Assembly (NCBI GenBank): GCA_044506885.1 | Contig: JBIQKC010000008.1 | Coordinates: 16,840-80,839 of the forward strand | Length of the DNA stretch: 64,000 nucleotides | DNA from: Croceibacterium_A sp044506885 | Lineage (GTDB): Bacteria > Pseudomonadota > Alphaproteobacteria > Sphingomonadales > Sphingomonadaceae | Direction of reading: 5' to 3' | In this document: one piece after another, positions 46,588 to 55,390 of the stretch | Layout of the letters: every line of letters begins with the position of its first letter | Position numbering within the stretch: the first letter of the stretch is position 1 | Made by a program: the position numbers and the translations under genes | The notes under the pieces: generated by a model | Told to the model about the DNA's origin: nothing | What the model saw: only the letters and a program-made list of their open reading frames with translations | Database searches by the model: none

Positions 46588-47676
46588 TCAGGAAAGCCGC
46601 TCGACGCGCCCGTCCGCCACGCGCCACACCGCGGCTTCGCCCTCGATCGCCGCGAACGGCGCCGGCTCGGTCCCGGTCAGCCACACTTGCGCCCCGCCTG
46701 CGCGCAGCCGGTCGAACAGCGCCTCGCGGCGGAGGGGGTCGAGATGCGCGGCGACTTCGTCCAGCAGCAGCAGGCCGGGCCGTCCGGCGGCGGCCAGCTC
46801 GGCGTGGGCGAGGGTGATCGCGATCAGCATCGCCTTCTGCTCGCCGGTGGAACACATGGCGGCGGGCGCGTCCTTGCCCGCCATCGTCACCACCAGCTCG
46901 TCGCGATGCGGGCCGGTCAGCGTCCGCCCGGCCGCGCGGTCGCGCGTGCGGTGGCGCGCGAGATCGGCCGAAAGCGCCTCGGCATCCTCCGGGCCGCCCC
47001 GCCGATAGGCTATCGCCGGCCGGGCGAACGGCGCATCGTCCGCTTCGGCCAGCCGCGCGCCGAGCCGTTCGACCAGCGCCGCGCGGCCGCGCCCCAGCGC
47101 CTCGCCCGCTTCGGCCAGTTGCGCTTCGATCGAGGTCAGCCATTGCGGGTCGGGTTCGGCATTGCCCGCCAGCAGCCGGTTGCGCTCGCGCAGCGCGTTC
47201 TCGTAGCGCGCAGCGTGGCGCGCGTGCGCCGGGTCGAGCGCCAGCGCCAGCCGGTCCATGAACCGCCGCCGCGCGCCGGGGGTATCGGTGAACAGGCCGT
47301 CCATCGCCGGGGTCAGCCAGCTCACCGCCAGCCATTCGCCCAGCGCCACCGCGCTCGCTTCCGCGCCGTTGACCTGCACGATCCGCCTGCCCGGCCGCTC
47401 GGGCGCCGCGCCGGTGCCCAGCCGCACCGGCTCGCCGCCGTCTGCCTGGGCAAGCTCGGCGCTGACCGCGAACCCGCCTGCCTGCCCGGCGGCGGCGATC
47501 TCCGCCAGCGGCGCGCGCCGCAGCCCCCGGCCGGGCGCGAACAGCGACAGCGCTTCGAGCACGTTGGTCTTGCCCGCGCCGTTCTCGCCGACGAGCAGGT
47601 TCAGCCGCCGGCAGCCGTCGAGCGTACTGGCGGCATGGTTGCGAAAACGGGTCAGGGTGATGCGATCGAGCGCCAT
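46588..47676 (-). CDS. recF: DNA replication and repair protein RecF
   Basis: SMC-like ATPase that helps load RecA at gapped DNA. 362 residues. N-terminal MALDRITLTRFRNH, Walker A LLVGENGAGKTNVLEAL, signature region CSTGEQKAMLIAI, and Walker B LLLLDEVAAHLD. Ends two bases after the tesA stop. ATG 47676 is the natural start; no strong ribosome-binding site precedes it. It is not linked to dnaA/dnaN here. Confidence 0.93.
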   Translation of the reverse strand: MALDRITLTRFRNHAASTLDGCRRLNLLVGENGAGKTNVLEALSLFAPGRGLRRAPLAEIAAAGQAGGFAVSAELAQADGGEPVRLGTGAAPERPGRRIVQVNGAEASAVALGEWLAVSWLTPAMDGLFTDTPGARRRFMDRLALALDPAHARHAARYENALRERNRLLAGNAEPDPQWLTSIEAQLAEAGEALGRGRAALVERLGARLAEADDAPFARPAIAYRRGGPEDAEALSADLARHRTRDRAAGRTLTGPHRDELVVTMAGKDAPAAMCSTGEQKAMLIAITLAHAELAAAGRPGLLLLDEVAAHLDPLRREALFDRLRAGGAQVWLTGTEPAPFAAIEGEAAVWRVADGRVERLS

Positions 47677-47801
47677 GGAGGCGCAGAGGTTAGGGAAAGC
47701 CCGGCTCGAACGCCATCGCCAAAGGTCATTTCCATATAGTTGGCGAAAAATCCCAAATCGCGGCGAAGGTATTTTCGATCTGCAAACCGACCAATCGGAA
47801 G

Positions 47802-47823
47802 AAATGGCGGATTTCCGCCATTT
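47802..47823. promoter_or_regulatory. Inverted repeat upstream of the PspC-unit promoter
   Basis: Perfect 10-bp arms AAATGGCGGA and TCCGCCATTT around two T bases. Its centre lies 19.5 bases before the TGGCAC of the sigma-54-like promoter, a spacing also seen at 61082-61099. Likely an activator binding site, of a PspF-type enhancer-binding protein if the promoter call is right. Confidence 0.5.
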
Positions 47824-47831
47824 TCTCGATT

Positions 47832-47846
47832 TGGCACAGCTCCTGC
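47832..47846 (+). promoter_or_regulatory. Sigma-54-like promoter of the pspC unit
   Basis: TGGCACAGCTCCTGC agrees with the RpoN consensus TGGCACG-N4-TTGC at the -24 GG and -12 GC with correct spacing; two positions differ. Transcription would start near 47858, 40 bases before the 43-residue ORF. The phage-shock operon of E. coli is RpoN-dependent, which fits the PspC gene that follows. Confidence 0.6.
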
Positions 47847-47900
47847 GATGTGGTCGGCATCGGCGGATTGGCCGCCGGTACAAAGTAGGGGATAGACACG

Positions 47901-48032
47901 ATGCACGCTTTTTCGAACTTTGCCCGTCAGACGATGGCCGCTCTCGGCGCGCTCGCCATCACGGCCGGCCTCCTCGTCGGCAGCTTCTCGGCGGACCCCC
48001 AGGTCCAGGCCATGGTCGGGATCGTCGCATGA
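47901..48032 (+). CDS. 43-residue membrane peptide upstream of PspC
   Basis: Small ORF MHAFSNFARQTMAALGALAI..., with one membrane helix (about 12-30) and a short tail SFSADPQVQAMVGIVA. The stop overlaps the PspC start (ATGA), and the pair share one leader, so it is likely translated. Size and topology differ from PspB (about 75 residues, coiled coil); whether it plays that role is unknown. Weak Shine-Dalgarno (AGGGGA). Confidence 0.6.
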   Translation: MHAFSNFARQTMAALGALAITAGLLVGSFSADPQVQAMVGIVA

Positions 48033-48241
48033 GCGCGCTCGACCGCAAATCCGCAGGCGGCGCGCCGGCCCGGTTCCGGCTCGACCGCTCGCGCGGCAAG
48101 GTCTTCGGCGTCTGCGCCGGGATTGCCGATTACTTCGACCTCGATCCGCTGACGGTGCGGCTGGTCTTCGCTCTCGGGACGGTGTTCGGCTTCGGCAGCT
48201 TCATCGTCATCTACCTCGCGATCGCGCTGCTGGCGGACTGA
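48029..48241 (+). CDS. pspC: PspC-domain envelope-stress protein
   Basis: 70 residues, essentially one PspC domain: RFRLDRSRGKVFGVCAGIAD then YFDLDPLTVRLVFALG and a closing membrane helix (FGSFIVIYLAIALL). In the phage-shock system PspC senses membrane stress with PspB and frees PspF from PspA. pspA and pspF are not in the window. Start at the ATGA overlap with the 43-residue ORF; the frame upstream is not coding. Confidence 0.85.
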   Translation: MSALDRKSAGGAPARFRLDRSRGKVFGVCAGIADYFDLDPLTVRLVFALGTVFGFGSFIVIYLAIALLAD

Positions 48242-48256
48242 GGTCCGCCGGCGCGC

Positions 48257-49000
48257 CTATCGCTCGCCGCGCGCTTTCGCGAAGGGGGAGAAGTCGGTGT
48301 CGGTATCGAACACTTCCACCCCCTCGCGCCGTTTCAGGAATCCGACCACCAGGTAGGTCACCGGCGTCAGCAGCGCTTCCCACGCGGTCTTGATCAGCCA
48401 CTGCGACAGCACAACCTGCCACAACTGCTCGACCGGCCAGCCCGCCAGGCCATAGAACGCCAGCGGATAGAAGATCAGGCTGTCGAGCCCCTGGCCGACC
48501 ACGGTGGAGCCGATCGTGCGCAGCCACAGGAACCGCCCGGCGGTCATGACCTTGAGCTTGGCGAGGACGAAGCTGTTGGCGAACTCGCCCGCCCAGAACG
48601 CCGCCATCGAGGCAAGCACGATGCGCCACGAATTGCCGAACACGAACTCGTAGGCGTCCTGCCCCGGCCAGCCTTCCGCCGGCGGCAGCGCCACCACCAC
48701 CGCCGCCATCACCGCCATGAAGGCCAGCGCCGCGAACCCGGTCCAGATCACCCGCCGCGCATGGGCATAGCCGTATACTTCGGTCAGCACGTCGCCGATC
48801 ACGTAGCTGACCGGAAAGAACAGCACTCCCGCGCCGAACGCCCACTGCGCCCCGTCCGGCAGCACGACGTAGCTCGGTTTGGACGCGCCGATCACGTTGG
48901 AAAGCAGCAGGATGGCGACGAACGCCGCCATGACATAGGGGAAATAGCGAAACCGCGGCGCGGCGTCGTCCGGGCGGTGGATCTGCTCTGTTTCCCCCAT
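48257..49000 (-). CDS. Queuosine-precursor transporter (YhhQ/QPTR family)
   Basis: 247 residues with about six membrane helices (FPYVMAAFVAILLLSNVIGA; VLFFPVSYVIGDVLTEVYGY with the conserved D and E; GEFANSFVLAKLK). YhhQ-type proteins import preQ0/preQ1. Together with QueF in the same window the cell may both make and salvage the precursor. ATG 49000 is preferred over a TTG two codons upstream. Confidence 0.9.
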   Translation of the reverse strand: MGETEQIHRPDDAAPRFRYFPYVMAAFVAILLLSNVIGASKPSYVVLPDGAQWAFGAGVLFFPVSYVIGDVLTEVYGYAHARRVIWTGFAALAFMAVMAAVVVALPPAEGWPGQDAYEFVFGNSWRIVLASMAAFWAGEFANSFVLAKLKVMTAGRFLWLRTIGSTVVGQGLDSLIFYPLAFYGLAGWPVEQLWQVVLSQWLIKTAWEALLTPVTYLVVGFLKRREGVEVFDTDTDFSPFAKARGER

Positions 49001-49057
49001 CGGCAAAGCCTATCCCGATTTGCCGCGCGGAGAAAGCACGCTATCTGCCCCCGCAAC

Positions 49058-49134
49058 GCGCCCGTAGTTCAACTGGATAGAGCACGAGCCTTCTAAGCTT
49101 GGAGTTGCAGGTTCGAGTCCTGCCGGGCGCGCCA
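49058..49134 (+). tRNA. tRNA-Arg (anticodon TCT)
   Basis: 77-nt cloverleaf with encoded CCA. Acceptor GCGCCCG pairs with CGGGCGC, discriminator G. Anticodon stem CGAGC/GCTTG, loop CTTCTAA, anticodon TCT (codon AGA). T-arm AGGTTCGAGTCCT. An accessory-looking block begins directly after it. Confidence 0.96.
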
Positions 49135-49366
49135 TACCGCTAAAAGCACGGAAATCGGCCATTCATGGCTGAGACCGTTCCCGAGCAAAAGAGAGAACTG
49201 CGGCCGATATTGAGCCGGCAGAGAGCAGCTCGTCTGCAATTCCGTTCGTTCGGCCAAAGCCATGGTTATGTTTGCAAGGCCGACGTTGCTGGTGCCGACC
49301 CTGCGCAGGCGACGGCGAGAGGTCATATCGTTCAGGCCATCTCGTCGCTCACTGTGCGTATCTGCT
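49135..49366. other. Non-coding stretch after tRNA-Arg
   Basis: 232 bases with no gene I can support. Frames open on both strands (for example 49165-49374 plus) show no family motif and no ribosome-binding site and look incidental. No repeat of the tRNA 3' end was seen, so an attachment site is not shown. Confidence 0.4.
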
Positions 49367-50431
49367 TCAGCTGACAGGCATGTGCCGATCGAACCATTCG
49401 ATAAGCCGTTCGGGGTGCTGGCCGAAATGATTGTAGGCATAGAAACGCTGGTTCGACTGGTCGATCCATAGCAGTTCCTTCGTCTCTGCGGCGAGTGAAT
49501 CGAATATCTCCTGCCCGTCCTTCTCGCCGTGGATCAGGAAGTCGCGGCGGAGCTGCGCCATCAGCGTCGGCACCTTGACGCCGTGGCCGTAATCCTGCGG
49601 TCGGAAGTCGAACAGGCTGAACCCGGTGGTCTCGCGACACCGTTCGTCGAGCCGCTTCGCTGCCTTGTCCGGGTCGAGGCCCATGTTCTCCGCGCCGCGC
49701 TCGATGAAGGTCGGACCGGACACGACATTCAGGATCGCCAGCGCGTCGATATGCTCAAACTCCCCGGGCCACTTCGCCATCGCGATGATCGTCGAGTTGC
49801 CGCCCATGCAGCGACTGAACAGGCCGGTGCGCATCTTGCCCATGACGGGGTGGTCCTTCGCGTGCCGGACCGAACCGACGACATCGCGGCATTCGAGCAG
49901 GCCAAGGCCGCTGATCCCGCCATTGCCTTCGCCGCTGCGCCCGCAATTGCGCAGATCATAGGTCAGGATGTTGTAGCCGGCATCGTGCAGCGCCTTCAGC
50001 TCGGGCAGGAAGTTGACCTCGAACCCGCCGAAATAGCCCTTGTATTCCGGCAGGTGGCCGGGGAAGCCGTAGCGGTTGCAGGTCATCGGATGGTTGATGA
50101 TGAGCAGCTTGTCCGATCCCGCCGCCGGAATGAACCACGCTTCCAGCGGCACGCCGTCCATCGAGGGAAACCAGGTCTTTTCGAACGCCATGCCATAGTC
50201 GCTCGGCTTGCGCATGACGGGCGTGCGCAGGCCGGTCTTGAACAGGCCGGCATATTGCTCGGTCAGGGGATCGAGCTTGTCGGCAGCCTTGCCGGCCACG
50301 CCCTTCACCGCCTCGACCATGTTCTCGACCAGGCTGCCGTCGTCGGCGCCCAGGGCCGCCTTGTAATCGACATCATTGGCGCCGACGACGACGCTCGCCT
50401 CGGTGCGGTTCAGATCCTGTGCTTCGCTCAT
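49367..50431 (-). CDS. Alpha/beta hydrolase with Cys nucleophile
   Basis: 354 residues. Alpha/beta-hydrolase fold over about 95-354: HPMTCNRYGFPGHLPEY, LTYDLRNCGRSGEGNGG, nucleophile elbow LFSRCMGGNS, and a C-terminal acid/His region (DFLIHGEKD; YNHFGQHPERLIEWF). The elbow has Cys where most hydrolases have Ser, as in dienelactone hydrolases. The N-terminal 90 residues are polar and specific. Divergent from a LysR gene, which probably regulates it. Substrate unknown. Confidence 0.75.
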   Translation of the reverse strand: MSEAQDLNRTEASVVVGANDVDYKAALGADDGSLVENMVEAVKGVAGKAADKLDPLTEQYAGLFKTGLRTPVMRKPSDYGMAFEKTWFPSMDGVPLEAWFIPAAGSDKLLIINHPMTCNRYGFPGHLPEYKGYFGGFEVNFLPELKALHDAGYNILTYDLRNCGRSGEGNGGISGLGLLECRDVVGSVRHAKDHPVMGKMRTGLFSRCMGGNSTIIAMAKWPGEFEHIDALAILNVVSGPTFIERGAENMGLDPDKAAKRLDERCRETTGFSLFDFRPQDYGHGVKVPTLMAQLRRDFLIHGEKDGQEIFDSLAAETKELLWIDQSNQRFYAYNHFGQHPERLIEWFDRHMPVS

Positions 50432-50599
50432 CGTTCTCGTCCTCGCCAGTGGTGTTGGTGCCCGTCGCCAGCATCGCTGCCCCAGGATGTCACCGTGACC
50501 GACCGGGCAGACGCTATTGGCTATGAGAACTATTTTAGGTCACATCGGGTTCTCGGATTAGCCGAGTAATTTTGCTTGGACCTATCAACTGGGTGATAA

Positions 50600-51496
50600 A
50601 TGCGACGCGATGAAATTGCCGATCTCACCGCTTTCGTCGTTGTTGCGGAAGAGCGCAGCTTCACGAAGGCGGCCGCCCGGCTCGGCATGGCGCAATCCGC
50701 CTTGAGCCAGATCGTACGCCGGACCGAAGAGCGGCTCGGGATAAGGCTCTTGTCGCGCACGACTAGGAGCGTGGCGCCGACCGATGCGGGCGAGCGCTTG
50801 CTTGCGACGCTCGGACCGATGCTGCACGATCTCGACGGGGCCATCGCTTCGCTGGGCGAACTCCGGGACAAGCCCTCAGGCACAATCCGCATCACGACGG
50901 TCGAACACGCGGCAAAGACGATCCTCGTGCCAGCCATGAAGCGGCTGCTGCTCGATCATCCAGATATCACGGTCGAGATGACGATCGACTACGGCCTGGC
51001 CGATGTCGTCGCGGATCGCTTCGATGCTGGCGTCCGCCTGGGCGGCGAGATCGCCAAGGACATGATCGCGGTGCGGATCGGGCCGGACACGCCGATGGCG
51101 ATCGTCGGCGCGCCGTCCTATCTGCGGGAGCATCCGGCACCGAAGTCACCAACCCAGCTCACCGAGCATCGTGCGATCAACCTGCGGTTGCCGACGTCAG
51201 GAACGATCAACGGGTGGCGATTGAAAAGCGGTGTCCGCGAGACGCGCGTGCGCATCGACGGTCCTCTCGTTTTCAATACGATCGATCTGATCCTCGATGC
51301 CGTTCTGGACGGTCACGGGCTTGCTTATCTCCCGCTCGACCAGGTTGCAGGCCATTTGGAAGAGGGGCGGCTTTTGCGCGTGCTGGCAAATTCCACGCCC
51401 GATCTGCCGGGCTACCATCTCTATTACCCCAATCGCAGATTCTCTTCCTCCGCCTTCAAGCTGTTCGTCGAGACACTGCGCTATCGCGAAAGCTGA
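50600..51496 (+). CDS. LysR-family transcriptional regulator
   Basis: 298 residues. N-terminal winged helix (DLTAFVVVAEERSFTKAAAR, SQIVRRTEERLGIRLLSR) and a C-terminal type 2 periplasmic-like effector domain (TVEMTIDYGLADVVADRFDA; HRAINLRLPTSGTINGWR). The subgroup is the common AaeR/DmlR-like type in proteobacteria. It diverges from the hydrolase gene; the 168 bases between should hold the operator, and CTCGG-attag-CCGAG near 50551-50565 is a weak candidate. Confidence 0.88.
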   Translation: MRRDEIADLTAFVVVAEERSFTKAAARLGMAQSALSQIVRRTEERLGIRLLSRTTRSVAPTDAGERLLATLGPMLHDLDGAIASLGELRDKPSGTIRITTVEHAAKTILVPAMKRLLLDHPDITVEMTIDYGLADVVADRFDAGVRLGGEIAKDMIAVRIGPDTPMAIVGAPSYLREHPAPKSPTQLTEHRAINLRLPTSGTINGWRLKSGVRETRVRIDGPLVFNTIDLILDAVLDGHGLAYLPLDQVAGHLEEGRLLRVLANSTPDLPGYHLYYPNRRFSSSAFKLFVETLRYRES

Positions 51497-51782
51497 GCTG
51501 CTCGTCAGCAGATCGGCAGATACAAGCCTGCAAACATGCTGCTCGAACCCACAACCGGCAGTACCTGCTTCTGACTGAAGCTGCCGTTATCGCCGGTTCT
51601 GCGATCGTCAAACGAGGATCACCCAGTTCTCATCTTCGTCATCATGGGTGCGCCATTCCTGAACGAAAGAGAGCCGAGAGCGTAGCCTTCGCTGCGGCGT
51701 CGGGCCGGACATGGCTGGCCACTACGCCAAATGGCGCCGGCGCGCGGTTCGCGCCGACGCCACCTGGTCGCACGGTGCTGCT
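51497..51782. other. Gap between the LysR and autotransporter genes
   Basis: 286 bases between convergent genes. A GC hairpin (GGCGCCGGCGCG with CGCGCCGACGCC, 51733-51761) may end autotransporter transcription, though it lacks a proper T run. No gene is visible. Confidence 0.35.
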
Positions 51783-54700
51783 TCAGAACCCGAAACTGAA
51801 GCTGACCGAACCCGTGTGCAGCGACTGGTCGCCGAGCAGCGCGCCGTCGTAGCCCGCGCGGATGCGCAGCGTCGAGGTCGCGTTCCACTCCACCCCTGCG
51901 CCGAGGCGCAGCCGGTCGCGGCCGCGTTCGGGGCCCCAGACATGGAACCCGGTCGGGCTGCCGGCAAGGCTCAGCGCCTGGACCGGATGCGCGTCGCCGA
52001 ACGTGTGCTCCCACAAGGCGCGCGCGCTCAGCGCCACCGAGCCATCGCGGGTCGGGACGGCATGGGCCACGGCGAGGCCCAGTCCGGTGTCGGTCCGCGT
52101 CCAGCTTTCCGACCGGCCCGTCAGGTCGAGCGAATCCGCGCCTGCCTCGGTGAAATCGCCGTGGCTCGACCGGCCGAGGTCGAGAGTGGCGACGGGCGAA
52201 AGCGTCGTCGCGGGGTCGAGCGCGATGGCATAGGCCGCTTCGGCCGACAGCCCCAGCGAGTGCCCGCGGTACTTGGCGCGGGCGGTGCGGTCGATGCTGC
52301 CGAAGACGATCCGCCGCGCGGTTTCGATGCGGTGAGTCGACCAGGCGAGCGACCCGGCCACCGACCACGGCCCGTCGGACCAGGCACCGTAAGCGCCGGC
52401 GAAGAAGCTGTCGACGTCGTAGTCGGACAGGCGCTCGTCGACCGCGCCGTCGCTGCGGACATAGCCGAGGCCGAGGCCGACCGTGGCGCTGCCGGACCCG
52501 GCATCGAGCCGTCCTTCGTAGCCGCCGGCCAGGCCGAGGTTCCACCAGTCGAGCTTGGCGGCGTTGCCGTCGGCGCCGGTCTCGCCGCGTCCGCCCAGCG
52601 GCGTGAGCCACAGGTTGTCGCCGCGCTCGCCCCCGGCGCGCAGGCCGGAAGCGCCCTGTTGGCGCAAGGTGCGGCCGAACAGCGAGAAGGTCTCCGCGAT
52701 CACATGCTGGCCCGAGGCGTGGACCTCGCCCGACGCGAGGTCGAACGCTGCGCGCGCCGCCGGGGCCGAGAGCATCAGGATCTGGTTGTAGACCGCCAGC
52801 GCGTCGGACCCGGAGGTCTGGTCGAGCCCGTCGAGCCCGTTTGCAGCCTCGGTCTGGTTGACGGTGCCGGCCACGGTGACGAACAGCTCGGGCGGCGGAT
52901 TGGGATTGGGCTCGGGTTCCGGTTCCGGTTCCGGCTCAGGCTCAGGTTCCGGCTCGGGCTCCGGTTCGGGTTCAGGCTCGGGCTCGGGCTCGGGCTCAGG
53001 ATCCGTCCCGAGGATCCCGATGCCCAGCACGACATTGTCCGCGTTGTGGGTCAGTTCGGTGGTCAGGAAGGCGGATTCGGTGACAGCTTCGGCGAACTCG
53101 CCGGTCACGCCGCCCTCGGCTGTCAGGATCGTATAGACCTGCCCGTTCTGGTAGCTGGTGCGCGGGTCGAGCGCGACGACCTGGACCGTGCCGCCCTCGA
53201 GCGTGGCGACGCCGCCCACGCCGAGCAGGTCGTTGTGGACCCCGGCGGTGTTGCCGCCGCCGACGATCTCGACCTCGAAGATCGACCCGGCTTCGAACCT
53301 CAGGTCGCCCGCCACCGTCAGGATGCCAATCGAATTGCCCGGCGCGAGAATGCCGCCGCTGGCGATGCTGACCAGCGACCCGGCGGAGCCGACCGTGCCG
53401 GTTCCGCCGAGCCGGGCGGTGTCGAGCACCTCGAACGCGCCGCCGAGGCTGCCCGCCCCGTCGGCCCCGCCGACCAGCAGCGCGCCGCCGTGGATCGCCG
53501 TGCTGCCCGCGAAGCCCGAGCTGTCGCCCGTCAGCGTGGTGTGGCCGGCATAATGGAGGATGCGGTGCGTTCCCTCGATGCGCGAAGCGAGCGCTGTGGC
53601 GAACTGGTAGGCGTCGTCGGTGTGGTTGAACACCAGCGTGCCGCTGCCGCCGCCGAAATCGAGAGTCGCCACATCGAACGCGCCTGCCGCGGCGGGGCCG
53701 CCGAAGGCCGACGCGCCGATGTTGAGCGTGCCGAAACTGTCGGTGTAGAACGCCAGATCGCCTTCGCTGCCGGAGACCGTCCCGCCGTCGGCTACGGTCA
53801 GCGTACCCGTGCCATATTGGCCGATCGTAATCCAGTCTTCGGTCGTGAGGCTCGCTCCGTTGCCCGCGGCATCCGTGCCCGAAACGACGGCGTTGCCGGT
53901 GGCCACCGCGCTGCTGCCGATGGCGATGCCCCCTCCGGCGGTGACCGCCCCGCCATCGGCGACGGTCAAACTGCCTTCGCCCTGGCTGCCGACATAGAGA
54001 TCGTTTCGCATCGACCAGGTCGAGGCATTGCCGTCGTCGCCGGCGCCAGAAACCAGCACCGTGCCGGTGGTGTCGCGATTTGCGGCGACATAGCCGTAGC
54101 TCGCGGAAATGACCTGACCACCATCTTCGATGGTCATCGCGCCGTCGCTCCAGTTCCCGATGCTGACGCTGCTATTCGTCGTTTCCAGGGTCGAGGCGTT
54201 ACCGGCGTTGTCCACGCCCGAAACCAGGATCGTGCCGAAACTGTCGTCTCCCCAGCCTACAGAGACGCCGCTGGCCGTGACCCGACCGCCATCGGTGACG
54301 GTAAGTGCGCCTTCGCCCTGTTCGCCGACCGTCAGGACGGCGCCGTTGATCCAGTGCGAGCCCGTGCCGGTCACCGTGGCTTCGCTCGCTATGCCAGCGG
54401 TTCTGGCGATGATGCCGGCGAAGTTCTTTACAGTTCCGCCCGCCTCGATGCGCAGCACGCCTTGGCCTCCAGCGCCGACCGCTATCGAACTGCCTTCCGC
54501 ATCCCAGGTTGAGGCAGTGCCGTCAGCATTGACGCCGGAGACGATCACCGTGCCCGTGGAGCCAGTGCGGCTAGCGATGTTGCCGCTCCCGCTGGTGACC
54601 AGGCCGCCATCGAGGATCTGGAGCGTGCCCTCGCCCGATTGCCCGATACTGAGCCCGGAATCACCGACGTTCCAGAGCGACGCGTTCCCCTGGCCATCGG

Positions 54701-55196
54701 TGCCCGTGATCGTCACCGTACCGACGCCGCCGGCGGACGCTCCGATCGTTCCGCCACGGCCGCCCGTGATTACACCGCCACCCTCGACGAGAAGCGTTCC
54801 CGTTCCGCTTCCGCCAACGGTCAGCGAAGCGGCGGCCGACCAGGTGGAAGCGTTGCCGTCGGCGTCGGCGCCGGAAACGGTGACCGTGCCTTCGCCGCCG
54901 GCGCTATAACCGATGTAGGACGTGAAAGCCGAGGTCTGCTCGATCCTGCCGCCGTTCTCGATCGTCAGCGTGCCCGCGCCTTCGTCGCCGACGTAGATAG
55001 AGCCGTCGACCACCCACGGGCTGTCCTCTGTCCCCGGAACGGTGACGACGCCGTCGCCGACCTTGTCGTCGATCACTTCGTTCGCGGCAGCCGAAGCGGC
55101 CATCGCGGCGATCAGCGCTGTCGTTGAAATGCCGAGACTGCGCACGAAAGCGCGCGAGCGGAAACGTAAAGGTTTCGACGAAACTGGAATCGACAT
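51783..55196 (-). CDS. Type Va autotransporter adhesin-like protein
   Basis: 1137 residues. Extended N-terminus with a signal peptide (about 1-38, ending ASA-AANEV). The passenger (about 45-600) is built of roughly eight repeats of about 56 residues, each with GTLTVADGG-like and VSGxDxxGNASTW-like strands, expected to form a beta-helix. A (Pro-Glu) linker sits at about 733-763. The C-terminal beta barrel (about 860-1137) ends in SVSFSFGF, the usual terminal Phe. Start 55196 has AAGGGGCG upstream; the longer frame (to 55325) is not signal-like. Lies at the end of a minus-strand surface-protein region. Confidence 0.88.
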   Translation of the reverse strand: MSIPVSSKPLRFRSRAFVRSLGISTTALIAAMAASAAANEVIDDKVGDGVVTVPGTEDSPWVVDGSIYVGDEGAGTLTIENGGRIEQTSAFTSYIGYSAGGEGTVTVSGADADGNASTWSAAASLTVGGSGTGTLLVEGGGVITGGRGGTIGASAGGVGTVTITGTDGQGNASLWNVGDSGLSIGQSGEGTLQILDGGLVTSGSGNIASRTGSTGTVIVSGVNADGTASTWDAEGSSIAVGAGGQGVLRIEAGGTVKNFAGIIARTAGIASEATVTGTGSHWINGAVLTVGEQGEGALTVTDGGRVTASGVSVGWGDDSFGTILVSGVDNAGNASTLETTNSSVSIGNWSDGAMTIEDGGQVISASYGYVAANRDTTGTVLVSGAGDDGNASTWSMRNDLYVGSQGEGSLTVADGGAVTAGGGIAIGSSAVATGNAVVSGTDAAGNGASLTTEDWITIGQYGTGTLTVADGGTVSGSEGDLAFYTDSFGTLNIGASAFGGPAAAGAFDVATLDFGGGSGTLVFNHTDDAYQFATALASRIEGTHRILHYAGHTTLTGDSSGFAGSTAIHGGALLVGGADGAGSLGGAFEVLDTARLGGTGTVGSAGSLVSIASGGILAPGNSIGILTVAGDLRFEAGSIFEVEIVGGGNTAGVHNDLLGVGGVATLEGGTVQVVALDPRTSYQNGQVYTILTAEGGVTGEFAEAVTESAFLTTELTHNADNVVLGIGILGTDPEPEPEPEPEPEPEPEPEPEPEPEPEPEPEPNPNPPPELFVTVAGTVNQTEAANGLDGLDQTSGSDALAVYNQILMLSAPAARAAFDLASGEVHASGQHVIAETFSLFGRTLRQQGASGLRAGGERGDNLWLTPLGGRGETGADGNAAKLDWWNLGLAGGYEGRLDAGSGSATVGLGLGYVRSDGAVDERLSDYDVDSFFAGAYGAWSDGPWSVAGSLAWSTHRIETARRIVFGSIDRTARAKYRGHSLGLSAEAAYAIALDPATTLSPVATLDLGRSSHGDFTEAGADSLDLTGRSESWTRTDTGLGLAVAHAVPTRDGSVALSARALWEHTFGDAHPVQALSLAGSPTGFHVWGPERGRDRLRLGAGVEWNATSTLRIRAGYDGALLGDQSLHTGSVSFSFGF
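52909..52998. repeat. Tandem hexamer tract (15 units) in the autotransporter
   Basis: Fifteen head-to-tail six-base units of the form GGYTCN (GGTTCC, GGCTCG, GGCTCA and similar). On the coding strand they encode alternating Pro-Glu between passenger and barrel. Unit gain or loss would change linker length in steps of two residues without shifting frame. Confidence 0.85.
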
Positions 55197-55390
55197 GGGA
55201 GATGCGCCCCTTTTTTGCACTGCGAGAGACCGTCCGGCCATCGCTGGCGGCCGGACGGTTCCGGGCCCGGCGTGGGGCCCCGTTCGGAGAGGCGGCCAAT
55301 GGCTGACGGCTTGCTTGCCCGGCAACCGATTAGCCGTTCCGCCCGGTGCAAGGGGCCTAGGGTGCAGTGTTTATGTACGCGCACGCAAAC

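Noticed and set aside
49165..49374. 69-codon plus-strand frame after tRNA-Arg
   Set aside because: No ribosome-binding site, no recognisable motif, and it overlaps the end of the hydrolase gene.
52909..52998. Hexamer tract as an on/off phase-variation switch
   Set aside because: Six-base units cannot shift the reading frame; only linker length can change.
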